Shown here in pieces: positions 1 through 8,541 of a stretch of 34,315 nucleotides of DNA. The stretch comes from JBEIUO01 sp964549785 (GTDB taxonomy: Bacteria; Planctomycetota; Phycisphaerae; Phycisphaerales; UBA1924): assembly GCA_964549785.1 (NCBI GenBank), contig CAZJXA010000009.1, forward strand, positions 1-34,315. Reading direction: 5' to 3'. Made by a program: the position numbers and the translations under genes. How positions within the stretch are numbered: position 1 is the first letter of the stretch; each line of letters starts with the position of its first letter. The notes under the pieces were generated by a model. That model did no database searches. It was not told the DNA's origin and saw only the letters and a program-made list of their open reading frames with translations.

Positions 1-2
1 GG

Positions 3-398
3 CTTGGAGCGGGCGCGGGTGCCGCAGCGGAGTTCCTGTATCCTTATGGCTTGTCGCTGCTGCCCGATGGCACGGCCTTGGTGTGCGAGTTTGGGAACAA
101 CCGTGTGCAGCGGATTGATCTTGAGAGCGGTAAGAGTTTGGGGACGTACGGCGTGGCCGGGCGTGGGGCGGGTGAGCTTTCGACGCCTTGGGGTGTCACG
201 GTGCTGGATGGAAAGGTGTACATCCTTGATTCCGGGAATAACCGGGTGCAGGTGATCAAGCGGCCGGGGGCCGGGTTGTTCGGGCTCGGGGAGAAGCGAG
301 GGAGAGACGAGACGGCACGCCGCGAAGCCGAAACGGGGACGAGTGCGGAAGACGGGGAGTCGCGTGGTGTGGTTCACGCGGCCTGGAGTCATGGCTGA
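3..398 (+). CDS. NHL-repeat protein, 3' end only
   Basis: The reading frame is open from the left edge of the window, so the start lies upstream. The visible part contains two NHL-type beta-propeller blades: the segment around FGNNRVQRID and the later SGNNRVQVI both show the N-x-RVQ signature preceded by P-x-G and a DG-x-x-x-V/I strand. NHL blades form beta-propellers that usually serve for protein or ligand binding outside the cytoplasm; which ligand cannot be told. After the second blade comes a charged tail of about 40 residues rich in Arg, Glu and Gly with no recognisable domain. The TGA stop at 396-398 shares one base with the ATG of the next gene, so the two are probably translated together. 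Family assignment is fairly safe; function is unknown. Confidence 0.75.
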   Translation, partial: LGAGAGAAAEFLYPYGLSLLPDGTALVCEFGNNRVQRIDLESGKSLGTYGVAGRGAGELSTPWGVTVLDGKVYILDSGNNRVQVIKRPGAGLFGLGEKRGRDETARREAETGTSAEDGESRGVVHAAWSHG

Positions 399-3300
399 TG
401 CCGGTTGCGCTGCCCATTCCGGCGTTTGATGTTTCGGGATTAGCCGGTGGGTTGGCCGGGCTGCGGGTTCTGGATGTGTCACCGGTGGCGTCGCTGCTGG
501 TGGGGCCGGTGCAGTTTGATGCTTCCATCTGGTTGTTTCTGATACCGCTCTTGGGCGTGGTGGCCTTGTTGATGGGCGCGCGGAGTTTGTCGGGGTTGGG
601 CCCGGTGACGAAGTGGGTGGCGATGTCGGTGCGGCTGATCGTGATCGCGGTGCTGGCCGCGGCCTTGGCGGAGCCGCAGTGGCGGCGCGAGAGCAAGGAC
701 GTTTCGGTGACGGTGGTGGTGGATGCGAGCGAATCGGTGCCGCAGCGGATGCAGGACGACGTGACGACGTACCTGCGAGAATCCGTGGAGAACTCCAAGA
801 AGGTGGAGGACCGGCTCGGCGTGGTGGCGGCCGCCAAGAACGCGTTCATTCAGAGCCTGCCGAGCAAGTTGAACACCGACCCTGATCGGCAGAACGTGGG
901 CGCGATCGACGGGACGAATCTCGCGGCGGCGTTGCGGCTGGCGATCGCGGTGATGCCCAAGGACGCCGCGAACCGCATCGTGCTCGCGACCGACGGCAAC
1001 GAGACGGTGGGGAACCTCTTGCAGGCGGCGGAGACGGCCAAAGCCTTGAAGGTTCCGGTGGACGTGCTGCCACTGAAGTACAAGTACACCAATGAGGTGA
1101 TGGTGCAGCAACTGGTGGCTCCCGCCGCGGCCCGCGAGGGCGAGAACATCGCGTTGCGGGCGGTGCTGCGGGCGGTGACGGCGGCTCGCGGGCGGCTCGT
1201 GATCCTGATGAACGGGGAGATCGTGACCAGCGAGGTTGTGGACCTCCGCCCGGGCCTGAACGTGCTGAGCCAGACGGTGACGGCGCAGAAGAGCGGGCCG
1301 CAGAAGTTCGAGGCCGTATTTGAGCCGATGACCGAGGGCGGGCGCGTCGTGGGGGACGAGATCGAAGAGAACAACAAGGGCCAGTCGGTCACGTTTGTCT
1401 CGGGCGAAGGCCGCTTATTGGTGCTGACCGAGACCGAGCAGGAAGCCGCGGCCCTTGTGAAGGTGATGACGGAGGCGAAGATTCGGGCCGAGGTGCGGCC
1501 CAGCGCAGATGCGCCGCAGACACTGACGGACTGGAACGCGTTCGACGCGGTCGTCCTCATCAATCAGGCGTCGTACGGCTTCTCGCAGAAACAGCAGGAA
1601 GAGCTGCGGCAGTATGTCCACGACACCGGCGGCGGACTGGTGATGATCGGCGGCCCAGACAGTTTTGGGGCGGGCGGTTGGATAGGGTCGCCGCTGGAGG
1701 ATGCGTTGCCGGTCAAGTTGGACCCGCCGCAGAAACGGCAGATGCCGCGGGGCGCGTTGGCCTTGGTGATGCACTCGGTGGAGATGCCGGAAGGGGTGTT
1801 TTTCGGCAGGAAGGTGTGCGAGCAGGCGGTGAATGCGCTCTCGAGGCTCGACCTCGCGGGGATCATCGAGTACGGTTGGAACGGCGGGACCGAGTGGGTG
1901 CATCCGCTGGCGCCGGTGGGCGACGGATCGGCAATCAAGCGGTCGATTCAGAAGTTGATGTTCGGCGACATGCCGGATTTCTCGCCCTCGCTGGAGATGG
2001 CGCTGACGGGGCTGACGGCGGCCGCGGCCGGCCAACGGCACGTCATCATGATCTCCGACGGCGACCCCTCGCCGCCTTCGTCCACACTGCTGGACAAGTA
2101 CTTGGCGCAGCGGATCACGATCTCGACGGTGGGGGTGTTTCCGCACGGCGGCGGAGATACGAGCCGGATGCAGTGGATCTCAAAGTACACCGGCGGGCGG
2201 CACTATCACATCGACACGCAGAAGGCCTTGGCGACCCTGCCGCAGATTTTCATCAAGGAGGCCCAGACGGTGCGTCGCAGCCTCATCTGGGAAGGGCCGC
2301 CGTTCCAGCCTTCGGTGGTCGGGCTGACGGAGACCATGCGGGGCATGGGGAGCGTCCCCCCGATCAGCGGGTATGTAGTGACGGCCGAGCGGGAGGGGTT
2401 GTCGCTGATCACGCTCAAGGGCAAGGAAGGCGACCCAATTCTGGCGCAGTGGCAGTATGGCCTGGGCAAGGTGGTGGCCTACACGAGCGACGCGACCACC
2501 CGCTGGAATGCCTCGTGGGTGGAGTGGAGCAACTTCCGGGCCTTCTGGGAGCAGCACCTCCGCTGGGCGATGCGACCGGGCGGTTCGGCGAACGTGAAGG
2601 TGATCACCGAGAACAAGGGCGACCATACGGTGATCACCGTGGAGGCTCTCGACAAGGCGGGCGAACGCCTGAATTTTGCCCAGTTCAAGGGTCGGTTGGC
2701 GGGGCCTGACGGAGCGGGAATCGACGTGAATCTGAGCCAGGCGGGCCCGGGCCGGTACCAGGCGACGGTGCCGACGGCCGACGCCGGCTCGTATGTATTG
2801 AGCCTGCGGTACGCCGCCCCGGACACCACGCAGGAAGACGGCGTGATGGAGGGAAGCGTGCAGGCGGCGGTGAACCGACCCTTCGCGGACGAGTACCGCA
2901 CGCTGGAGGACAACACGCCGCTCCTCACGCAGGTGGCGCAGATGACCGGCGGGCGAGTGCTCGAGGGTGATTCGAGGAAGGACGATCTGTGGAGCCGGGA
3001 AGGGCTCACCATGCCGGTATCGCGCCGAGCCATCTGGCTGTTTGTGGCGCTCGCCGGCCTGACGCTCTTTCTGGTGGATGTGGGCGTGCGGCGCGTGCGG
3101 ATCGATATCCCGGCGATGGCCCGCTGGGTGGGCGCGTTGTTCGGGCGTTCGGCGGTCAAGACCGGGACGCCGCTCGGGAACCTGAGAGCGGCCCGCGAGC
3201 AGGCCCAGAAGAAAATGTCCGAGCGGATGGCGGGGGCCAGCCTGACGCCGGAGCAACTGGCGCAAGAAGCGAGATCGGCGGCCCAGCGGGCGACCCAGGA

Positions 3301-3535
3301 AGCGGGGAAGGGCCGCGAGACGGCGAAGGCGAAGTTCGAGGCCTCGCCGGAACAATTGAAACGGAGCAAGACCGAGATCGCGATGGGCGGGGCGGACGTC
3401 AAGCCCGAAGCCATCAAGGCGAAACCCAGACCGGTGGACGGTGGTACGAATCAACAACCGGGCGAGGGGATGAGCCGGTTGATGCAGGCGAAGAAGAAGG
3501 CGCGGGAGGAGATGGGCGATGGAAACAGCAAATAG
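398..3535 (+). CDS. Large membrane VWA protein with glutamine-amidotransferase-like domain
   Basis: The 1045-residue product has N-terminal hydrophobic segments at about 42-60 and 73-91, then a von Willebrand A domain with an intact metal-ion site: DASES at 109-113, the Thr of DGTN near 173, and ATDG at 197-200. A class I glutamine-amidotransferase-like fold follows (about 335-440, with GGGLVMIGGPDSFG), but no catalytic Cys is evident. A second VWA-like domain spans about 450-620, with MISDGD at 551-556, but its first metal motif is replaced by LVMHSVEMP. Around 680-725 is a GLGKVVAYTSD stretch typical of this planctomycete family. A transmembrane helix lies at about 876-894, and the charged, Ala/Glu/Lys-rich tail is probably cytoplasmic. 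It likely sits in the inner membrane as a partner of the MoxR ATPase encoded next. The start overlaps the previous stop by one base. Molecular function is not known. Confidence 0.85.
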   Translation: MPVALPIPAFDVSGLAGGLAGLRVLDVSPVASLLVGPVQFDASIWLFLIPLLGVVALLMGARSLSGLGPVTKWVAMSVRLIVIAVLAAALAEPQWRRESKDVSVTVVVDASESVPQRMQDDVTTYLRESVENSKKVEDRLGVVAAAKNAFIQSLPSKLNTDPDRQNVGAIDGTNLAAALRLAIAVMPKDAANRIVLATDGNETVGNLLQAAETAKALKVPVDVLPLKYKYTNEVMVQQLVAPAAAREGENIALRAVLRAVTAARGRLVILMNGEIVTSEVVDLRPGLNVLSQTVTAQKSGPQKFEAVFEPMTEGGRVVGDEIEENNKGQSVTFVSGEGRLLVLTETEQEAAALVKVMTEAKIRAEVRPSADAPQTLTDWNAFDAVVLINQASYGFSQKQQEELRQYVHDTGGGLVMIGGPDSFGAGGWIGSPLEDALPVKLDPPQKRQMPRGALALVMHSVEMPEGVFFGRKVCEQAVNALSRLDLAGIIEYGWNGGTEWVHPLAPVGDGSAIKRSIQKLMFGDMPDFSPSLEMALTGLTAAAAGQRHVIMISDGDPSPPSSTLLDKYLAQRITISTVGVFPHGGGDTSRMQWISKYTGGRHYHIDTQKALATLPQIFIKEAQTVRRSLIWEGPPFQPSVVGLTETMRGMGSVPPISGYVVTAEREGLSLITLKGKEGDPILAQWQYGLGKVVAYTSDATTRWNASWVEWSNFRAFWEQHLRWAMRPGGSANVKVITENKGDHTVITVEALDKAGERLNFAQFKGRLAGPDGAGIDVNLSQAGPGRYQATVPTADAGSYVLSLRYAAPDTTQEDGVMEGSVQAAVNRPFADEYRTLEDNTPLLTQVAQMTGGRVLEGDSRKDDLWSREGLTMPVSRRAIWLFVALAGLTLFLVDVGVRRVRIDIPAMARWVGALFGRSAVKTGTPLGNLRAAREQAQKKMSERMAGASLTPEQLAQEARSAAQRATQEAGKGRETAKAKFEASPEQLKRSKTEIAMGGADVKPEAIKAKPRPVDGGTNQQPGEGMSRLMQAKKKAREEMGDGNSK

Positions 3536-3562
3536 CAAGTATCAGATTGCAAATGAAGACCG
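3530..3562. repeat. Possible fragment of AATGGCAAA-type intergenic repeat
   Basis: The stretch starting at the stop codon of the VWA gene reads AATAGCAAG, a short spacer, then GATTGCAAATG. It resembles the left arm of the inverted repeat at 6241-6351 (AATGGCAAAT, then AATTGCAAAGG). It may be a decayed copy of the same element, but the match is short and A-rich, so chance is possible. Confidence 0.3.
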
Positions 3563-3613
3563 GTAGCACGTAGGGCGAACGCGAACGAGAAGCACAGGCG
3601 AAGGGATTGAACT

Positions 3614-4657
3614 ATGGCGACGGCATCGATCGAAACTCCTGCGGAAGTGAAGGCCCAGTGCGAGCAGTTCCGCACGACGTTTCAGCGTCTGAAAGCCGAG
3701 ATCGGCAAGGTGATCGTGGGGCACGGCGAGGTCGTGGAGGCGGTCCTGATGTCGCTCTTTGCCGGGGGCAACGTGCTGCTGGAGGGCGTGCCCGGCCTGG
3801 GCAAGACGCTCCTCGTGCGGAGCCTTGCGCAGACGCTGAGCCTGCCGTTCTCACGCATCCAATTCACGCCCGACCTGATGCCCGCGGACGTTATCGGCAC
3901 GAACATCGTGATGGAGGACCCGGACACGGGCCGGCGCAAGTTCGAGTTCCAGCGCGGTCCGATCTTTGCGCAGGTGGTGCTGGCGGACGAGATCAACCGG
4001 GCCACCCCCAAGACGCAGTCGGCGCTGCTCGAGGCGATGCAGGAACGCAGCGTCACGGTCGCGGGCGTCTCCTACAAACTCGACAAGCCGTTCATCGTGC
4101 TGGCCACGCAGAACCCGATCGAACAGGAAGGCACCTACCCCCTTCCCGAGGCCCAACTCGACCGGTTTATCTTCAAGGTGGTCGTCGGCTACAGCAAACT
4201 GGACGACCTGATGACGATCCTGGACCGCACCACCAGCATCGCGGACATGCAGTGCGAGAAGATCCTGGATGGTTCGGAAATTCTGGAGATGCAGAAGCTC
4301 GTCCGCGGCGTCATCGTGGCCCCGCATGTCAAGGAGTATGTGGCGCGGCTGGTGATGGCGACTCACCCCGAGGGGGAGTATGCCGCGGGCGGTGTGAATG
4401 GGGTGACCAATAAGTACATCCGCTGCGGGGCCAGCCCGCGCGGGGCCCAGGCGTTGATGCTGGGCGGCAAGGTGAAGGCCCTCATCGATGGCCGCTTCCA
4501 CGTGAGTTTCGCGGACCTCAAGGCCATCGCGCCCATGTGCTTGCGGCACCGCACGCTACTGAACTTTGAGGCCGAGGCCGACCGCATGGACCAGGACGAG
4601 ATCGTGGGCAAGGTGATGGAACTGACCCCGACGGAGCCGCTGGCGATGGCGCGATAG
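3614..4657 (+). CDS. MoxR-family AAA+ ATPase (cluster A)
   Basis: A 347-residue protein of normal MoxR length. Walker A is GVPGLGKT at 58-65, Walker B is VVLADEIN at 121-128, and sensor 1 is ATQNP at 164-168, followed by QEGTYPLPEAQLDRF, a MoxR hallmark. The C-terminal lid domain starts around residue 210. MoxR ATPases are cytoplasmic hexameric machines that act on VWA-domain partners, often in assembling or metallating membrane or periplasmic complexes. Here the neighbours are a large VWA protein upstream and DUF58 and BatA-type proteins downstream, which are the expected partners. An AAGGGA ribosome-binding site at 3601-3606 precedes the ATG by 7 nt. The actual client is not known. Confidence 0.96.
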   Translation: MATASIETPAEVKAQCEQFRTTFQRLKAEIGKVIVGHGEVVEAVLMSLFAGGNVLLEGVPGLGKTLLVRSLAQTLSLPFSRIQFTPDLMPADVIGTNIVMEDPDTGRRKFEFQRGPIFAQVVLADEINRATPKTQSALLEAMQERSVTVAGVSYKLDKPFIVLATQNPIEQEGTYPLPEAQLDRFIFKVVVGYSKLDDLMTILDRTTSIADMQCEKILDGSEILEMQKLVRGVIVAPHVKEYVARLVMATHPEGEYAAGGVNGVTNKYIRCGASPRGAQALMLGGKVKALIDGRFHVSFADLKAIAPMCLRHRTLLNFEAEADRMDQDEIVGKVMELTPTEPLAMAR

Positions 4658-4679
4658 CGGCAAGAAGTGGTTGAGTTTT

Positions 4680-5189
4680 ATGATCGAGACTGTCCATTTT
4701 CAGGTCCGCGTTGGCAGGGCGTCCATCGTCGCTGTCCTGCACGCCCGGGTGTTCATCGTGACGGTGCTGGTCGCGGCTCTCGCCCCGTTGGTCGGCTGCG
4801 CCAGCCGCGGCCCCACGCTGCACGCGAATCTTTCGACGCCGGAAATGCACGAGCGGATGGCGGCGCACTTTGAACCCGGGATGACGCGGGGTCAGGTCGA
4901 GGCCGAACTGGACGTTCTGAAGCAGCGTGCGGACCGGCGAATCTGGCGGGATGAGCCCCCGGCGATGCTGGCGCGGGTGTACGAGCCGGGTGGGTTCTGG
5001 GTGACTGAAACGCACGACTACGTGGAGCTGTACGACTTGGTGTTCAACTTTGATGGCTCGCTGACGCTGGTGGATTGGACGGCGACACCGTTCACGTTGC
5101 GGTATGACTATGGGAGGCCGTACCAGTGGGAGGGCGGTCCGCCGCGGGGCTTCCCGCTGGAGCCGTTGCCGCCCAAGGAGTGGCGGTAA
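4680..5189 (+). CDS. Small lipoprotein, possibly BamE/SmpA-like fold
   Basis: The chosen ATG at 4680 gives 169 residues; an in-frame TTG at 4671 lies too close to the upstream GAAG to be favoured, and GTG at 4749 is another option. A hydrophobic stretch ends in the lipobox LVGC, with the acceptor Cys at residue 40, so the protein is probably exported and lipid-anchored. The n-region is unusually long for a lipoprotein signal if 4680 is correct. The mature part contains PGMTRGQVEAELDVLKQ followed by a YDLVFNFDGSLTLVDW strand pair; this order (GMT-x-x-QV helix, then YxLxF-x-DGxL) resembles the BamE/SmpA fold, though only weakly. It lies 22 nt after the MoxR gene and 63 nt before DUF58, inside the cluster. 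A specific role cannot be assigned. Confidence 0.7.
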   Translation: MIETVHFQVRVGRASIVAVLHARVFIVTVLVAALAPLVGCASRGPTLHANLSTPEMHERMAAHFEPGMTRGQVEAELDVLKQRADRRIWRDEPPAMLARVYEPGGFWVTETHDYVELYDLVFNFDGSLTLVDWTATPFTLRYDYGRPYQWEGGPPRGFPLEPLPPKEWR

Positions 5190-5213
5190 GCGAACAAATA
5201 GAAGGAAAAGTGC

Positions 5214-5234
5214 GCACGGGCGGGACGCCCGTGC
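5214..5234. repeat. Perfect palindrome (GCACGGGCG-type dispersed repeat)
   Basis: GCACGGGCG at 5214-5222 and CGCCCGTGC at 5226-5234 form a perfect 9-bp stem with a 3-nt GGA loop, 18 nt upstream of the DUF58 start. Palindromes of this sequence type are, from general knowledge, scattered in intergenic DNA of planctomycete and verrucomicrobial genomes. No T-run follows, so it is not a standard intrinsic terminator; it could still stabilise or attenuate the operon transcript. Confidence 0.7.
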
Positions 5235-5252
5235 CACCCAAGACAAACACCC

Positions 5253-6236
5253 ATGCTCCGTACCGCCAACCAACACCGCGCCAAAGGCCTCGAGGACCTC
5301 CTCGCCGCCGATCTCATCGCCAAGCTCGCGCCGCTTGATATCGCTTCCAAGAAGGTCTTCTTTGGCAAGGCCAAGGGTGAGCGCCGCTCCAAGAAGCGGG
5401 GCGAATCCGTCGAGTTCGCCGATCACCGCCCGTACGTCACGGGCGACGATACCCGCCACATCGATTGGAACATCTTCGGCCGCCTTGACAAGTTGTTCTT
5501 GAAACTGTTTCTGGAAGAGGAGGATCTTTCCCTCCACGTCGTGATCGATTGCAGCGAATCATCGGATTGCGGCGAGCCCAGCAAGTTCCAATTCATGCAG
5601 CGGGCGGCGATGGCCATTTCCTACGTCGGGCTCGTGAACCTCAACCGCGTGGCCGCCACGAGTATGGGCGGCTACATCGAGACGCCGGCGACGGGCGAAG
5701 AACCGGGCGAGGGCGGCGTGATGGCGGCCGGTCTTGGCCAGGCCGTCTCGTCGAGCATCCGTGACCTGCGCGGGCGTCGCCGTGTCCACGACCTCTCGCG
5801 CTGGCTGTGCAACCTGCGGCCCGCGGGGAGTTTTTCGTTCCGCGAAGCGGCCGAGCGCATCGCGATGTCACGCCGCGGCAAGGGCGTCATGCTGGTCTTC
5901 TCGGACTTTTTCTTCAAGGACGGCTTTGAGACCGGGCTCAAACTCCTTGTCGGCCGCGGCTACGACGTCTACTGCATCCAGGTGCTCAGCCCGCAGGAAG
6001 TGGACCCGCCGCTCACGGGCGACCTTCGCCTCAAAGACGTTGAAGATGGTGACTTTGCCGAGGTCACGATCTCTGCGCCGCTTTTGAAACGGTACAAGGC
6101 CAACCTCGCGGCCTACTGCGATTCCCTGCGAGAGTTTTGCTCGCGGCGCGACATGAACCTGCTCACCGTCAAGAGCGATACTCCCATCGACACGCTGATG
6201 CTGGACTACTTGCGGAAGCGGGGAGTGGTGAAGTGA
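5253..6236 (+). CDS. DUF58 protein (cluster A)
   Basis: A 327-residue DUF58 protein, the normal size. The family core is clear: GESVEFADHRPY at 50-61, then TGDDTRHIDWN at 63-73 and the FLKLFLEEEDLSLHVVID block. DCSES at 99-103 has the DxSxS pattern of a VWA metal site. There is no signal peptide or membrane helix, so it is probably cytoplasmic. DUF58 proteins are nearly always encoded next to MoxR ATPases and are thought to be their adaptors or substrates, and that is the arrangement here. No good Shine-Dalgarno sequence precedes the ATG, and a perfect hairpin lies 18 nt upstream, so translation start or control may be unusual. Confidence 0.93.
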   Translation: MLRTANQHRAKGLEDLLAADLIAKLAPLDIASKKVFFGKAKGERRSKKRGESVEFADHRPYVTGDDTRHIDWNIFGRLDKLFLKLFLEEEDLSLHVVIDCSESSDCGEPSKFQFMQRAAMAISYVGLVNLNRVAATSMGGYIETPATGEEPGEGGVMAAGLGQAVSSSIRDLRGRRRVHDLSRWLCNLRPAGSFSFREAAERIAMSRRGKGVMLVFSDFFFKDGFETGLKLLVGRGYDVYCIQVLSPQEVDPPLTGDLRLKDVEDGDFAEVTISAPLLKRYKANLAAYCDSLREFCSRRDMNLLTVKSDTPIDTLMLDYLRKRGVVK

Positions 6237-6240
6237 GAAC

Positions 6241-6351
6241 AATGGCAAATTGGAAATTGCAAAGGGCACATCGGACCCAGAAACCGTGCGGCAACTCCGG
6301 CGTGCTCTTTGGGTCTTCTGGTGTGCCATGTGCCATTTGCCATTTGCCATT
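6241..6351. repeat. Long imperfect inverted repeat between DUF58 and BatA genes
   Basis: The outer arms are an exact 10-bp match: AATGGCAAAT at 6241-6250 and ATTTGCCATT at 6342-6351, the latter repeated at 6335-6344. Inner arms also pair in part: GGGCACAT with ATGTGCC, and CCAGAA with TTCTGG. The right arm is a run of TTTGCCA units. The element fills nearly the whole gap between the two genes. It looks like a REP-type extragenic palindrome or a decayed small mobile repeat. The frame of the next gene happens to stay open through it, which can mislead start prediction. Confidence 0.65.
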
Positions 6352-6352
6352 T

Positions 6353-6356
6353 GGAG
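6353..6356 (+). promoter_or_regulatory. Ribosome-binding site deciding the BatA-type start
   Basis: GGAG lies 7 nt before the ATG at 6364. It supports that start over an in-frame TTG, GTG or ATG further upstream (from 6250), which would place translated codons inside the inverted repeat. Confidence 0.6.
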
Positions 6357-6363
6357 CGCAGCG

Positions 6364-8541
6364 ATGACCTTCCTCACACCCGGCCTCGCCGGCATCGCCG
6401 CGGCGATCGCCGTGCCGAGTTTGATTATTCTGTATTTCTTGAAACTGCGGCGGCGCGACCTCGAGATCTCCACCACGCTCCTTTGGAAGAAGGCCATCCA
6501 AGACCTTCAGGCCAACGCCCCCTTCCAGAAGCTCCGCCGCAACATTCTCCTCATCCTTCAGTTAATTATCCTGGCCGGCGTCCTGCTGGCCCTGGGGCAG
6601 CCGCAGATCAAGAGCCAGATGTTGATCGGGCAGAAGCAGATTATTCTGATCGACCGTTCGGCCAGCATGTCGTCGACTGACGAAGACGATGGCAAGGGCG
6701 GCACGCAGAGCAGGCTGGACGCGGCGAAACGGGCCGCCGTGGCGCTCGTCGATTCGTTGCGCGAGGGCTCTCTCATGGGCCGGGGCGATGCCGACGAGGC
6801 CATGGTCATCGTCTTCGACGTTACCGCCGAGGTTCGGCAGCAATTCACCGGAGACAAGGCCGCGCTCCGCCGCGCGATCGAGGGGATCGAGCCGTCCGAC
6901 AGCCCGACGCGGATCGAGGAGGCGATGCGGCTTGCGCTCGCCCACCAGCCCCGCCGGTTGGTTGAGGGGAAGGCGGTTGAAGGCTTGGCGGGCGGGGCAC
7001 CGGTGACGTTCAACATTTATTCCGACGGCCGATTGCCCGATGCCAACTCGGCCAAGCCGGGGCCCGAAAATAAGGTGGTCTATCACCGGGTTGGCCGTAT
7101 CGACGCCGCGAACCTCGGCATTGTGTCGTTGCGGGCGGATCGGTCGTTCGATAATCCGGCGAAACTGTCGATCCATGTGGGCCTGACGAACAATGAAACG
7201 TCGCCACGGGCGGTCGATGTGGAACTCGTGGTCGATAGCCAAGTGGCCGGCATCAAGCCCACGACGGTCAACGCGGCGACGCGGGACGACGGCGGGGTGA
7301 CGCCGGTGGCTGCGCCGGTGCCCGCGTCTGGCCCGGGCGGATCGACGGGGGCGACCGTCGCGGCGACGGCGAATCCCGAGGTTAGAACAACACCCGGTAT
7401 CGGCGGCGTGGTCTTTCAACTCGAGCGGGCCGAGGGCGCGGTCGTGCAGGTGCGGCTGCGGGGCAGCGGCACCGGGCAACCGTTGGAGGGCGACGTCCTC
7501 GGGCTCGATGATCGCGCGTGGGTGGTGGTTCCGCCGGCCAAGCGGATGGCGATCGCGGTGGTTTCGGACAAGGCGGATCGGTTCGTGTTGACGTCGATCC
7601 TGGAGGGCTTGCCTCTGTCAAGGCTCACCGAATTGACCACCAGCCAGTACGACGACCTGGCGCGCCAGGAAAAACTGGCGGAATACGACGTTGTGATCCT
7701 CGACGGATATGTCCCCAAGTCGGTGCCCGGAGCCACGGGCGAGGCGGGCCTGCCGCCGGGCCGGTTCTTGCTTCTTGACAGCGTGCCGACCGTCGGGACC
7801 GGGCTGACGGAAGTGGGCGCGGGTGGGCCCGCGGGGATCATCGACTGGGCCCGCGACCACCCGACCCTTCGGGCCGTGACGCTCGACACGCTTACCTTGG
7901 GCGAATCCCGCAAGATCGAGATCGCGCCCGGCTCGCCGGTTTCGGTGATCGCCTCAGCCGACATCGGGCCGGCGATCCTCGAACTCTCCAAGGCCGACAC
8001 GCGGGCCCTGATCGTGACCTTCGACATCGGACAATCGACCTGGCCGTGGGATGCGGGGATCGTGGTCTTCTTTGGCGCAGCGGTGAAGTACTTGGGCGAG
8101 GATGGCGGCGAGGGCGGGAGCCTGCGGCAGGTTCAACCCGGAGCCGTGCTTTCGGATCGATTGCCCTCGGACGCGACGGAAGTTGAACTGAAAGGCCCGG
8201 CGAATCTTTCCCAGAGACTGGTGCCCGCCGCCGACGGGCGGATCGTCTTCGGGCCGATTCAGAAAACCGGCGTGTACACCGTGACGTGGCGGGGGTCGCC
8301 GGGTCCGATGGACCTCAAAGACGGCGAGAACGCGGTCCGGGTGTATTCGGCGAATCTGGCGGACGGGGATGAATCCAACGCCGCGGCGACGGACTCGATT
8401 CCCCTGGCGTCGGACGTGGTGCAGGCGGCCGGTGAATCATCGGCGAACGCGGATAAGCGGTTGTGGCCTTGGTTCATCCTGGCGGCACTCGCGGTGATGA
8501 TGCTGGAGTGGTTTGTGTATAACCGCAAGGTGCATGTGTGA
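6364..8541 (+). CDS. BatA-type membrane VWA protein
   Basis: From ATG 6364 the product has 725 residues. It begins with the BatA N-terminal pattern: a membrane helix at about 7-26, KLRRRDLEISTTLLWKK, then a second helix at about 60-78. The VWA domain follows directly with DRSAS at 97-101, an intact DxSxS site. A Pro/Ala/Gly/Thr-rich linker lies at about 300-345, then a long region with GLPLSRLTELTTSQYDDL and DVVILDGYVP that may be a glutamine-amidotransferase-like fold without a visible nucleophile. A C-terminal helix (WFILAALAVMMLEWFVY) ends the protein with a short basic tail. It is likely an inner-membrane protein with most of its mass in the periplasm, and a partner of the MoxR ATPase. 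Its TGA overlaps the GTG of the next gene by 4 nt. Confidence 0.88.
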   Translation: MTFLTPGLAGIAAAIAVPSLIILYFLKLRRRDLEISTTLLWKKAIQDLQANAPFQKLRRNILLILQLIILAGVLLALGQPQIKSQMLIGQKQIILIDRSASMSSTDEDDGKGGTQSRLDAAKRAAVALVDSLREGSLMGRGDADEAMVIVFDVTAEVRQQFTGDKAALRRAIEGIEPSDSPTRIEEAMRLALAHQPRRLVEGKAVEGLAGGAPVTFNIYSDGRLPDANSAKPGPENKVVYHRVGRIDAANLGIVSLRADRSFDNPAKLSIHVGLTNNETSPRAVDVELVVDSQVAGIKPTTVNAATRDDGGVTPVAAPVPASGPGGSTGATVAATANPEVRTTPGIGGVVFQLERAEGAVVQVRLRGSGTGQPLEGDVLGLDDRAWVVVPPAKRMAIAVVSDKADRFVLTSILEGLPLSRLTELTTSQYDDLARQEKLAEYDVVILDGYVPKSVPGATGEAGLPPGRFLLLDSVPTVGTGLTEVGAGGPAGIIDWARDHPTLRAVTLDTLTLGESRKIEIAPGSPVSVIASADIGPAILELSKADTRALIVTFDIGQSTWPWDAGIVVFFGAAVKYLGEDGGEGGSLRQVQPGAVLSDRLPSDATEVELKGPANLSQRLVPAADGRIVFGPIQKTGVYTVTWRGSPGPMDLKDGENAVRVYSANLADGDESNAAATDSIPLASDVVQAAGESSANADKRLWPWFILAALAVMMLEWFVYNRKVHV

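Noticed and set aside
2180..3538. Long open frame of 452 codons on the - strand
   Set aside because: It lies fully opposite the 1045-residue VWA gene and has Arg/His/Leu-rich composition typical of antisense frames in GC-rich DNA.
6250..6363. In-frame upstream extension of the BatA-type gene
   Set aside because: It would translate the inverted repeat; the GGAG site and the BatA N-terminal motif begin at 6364.
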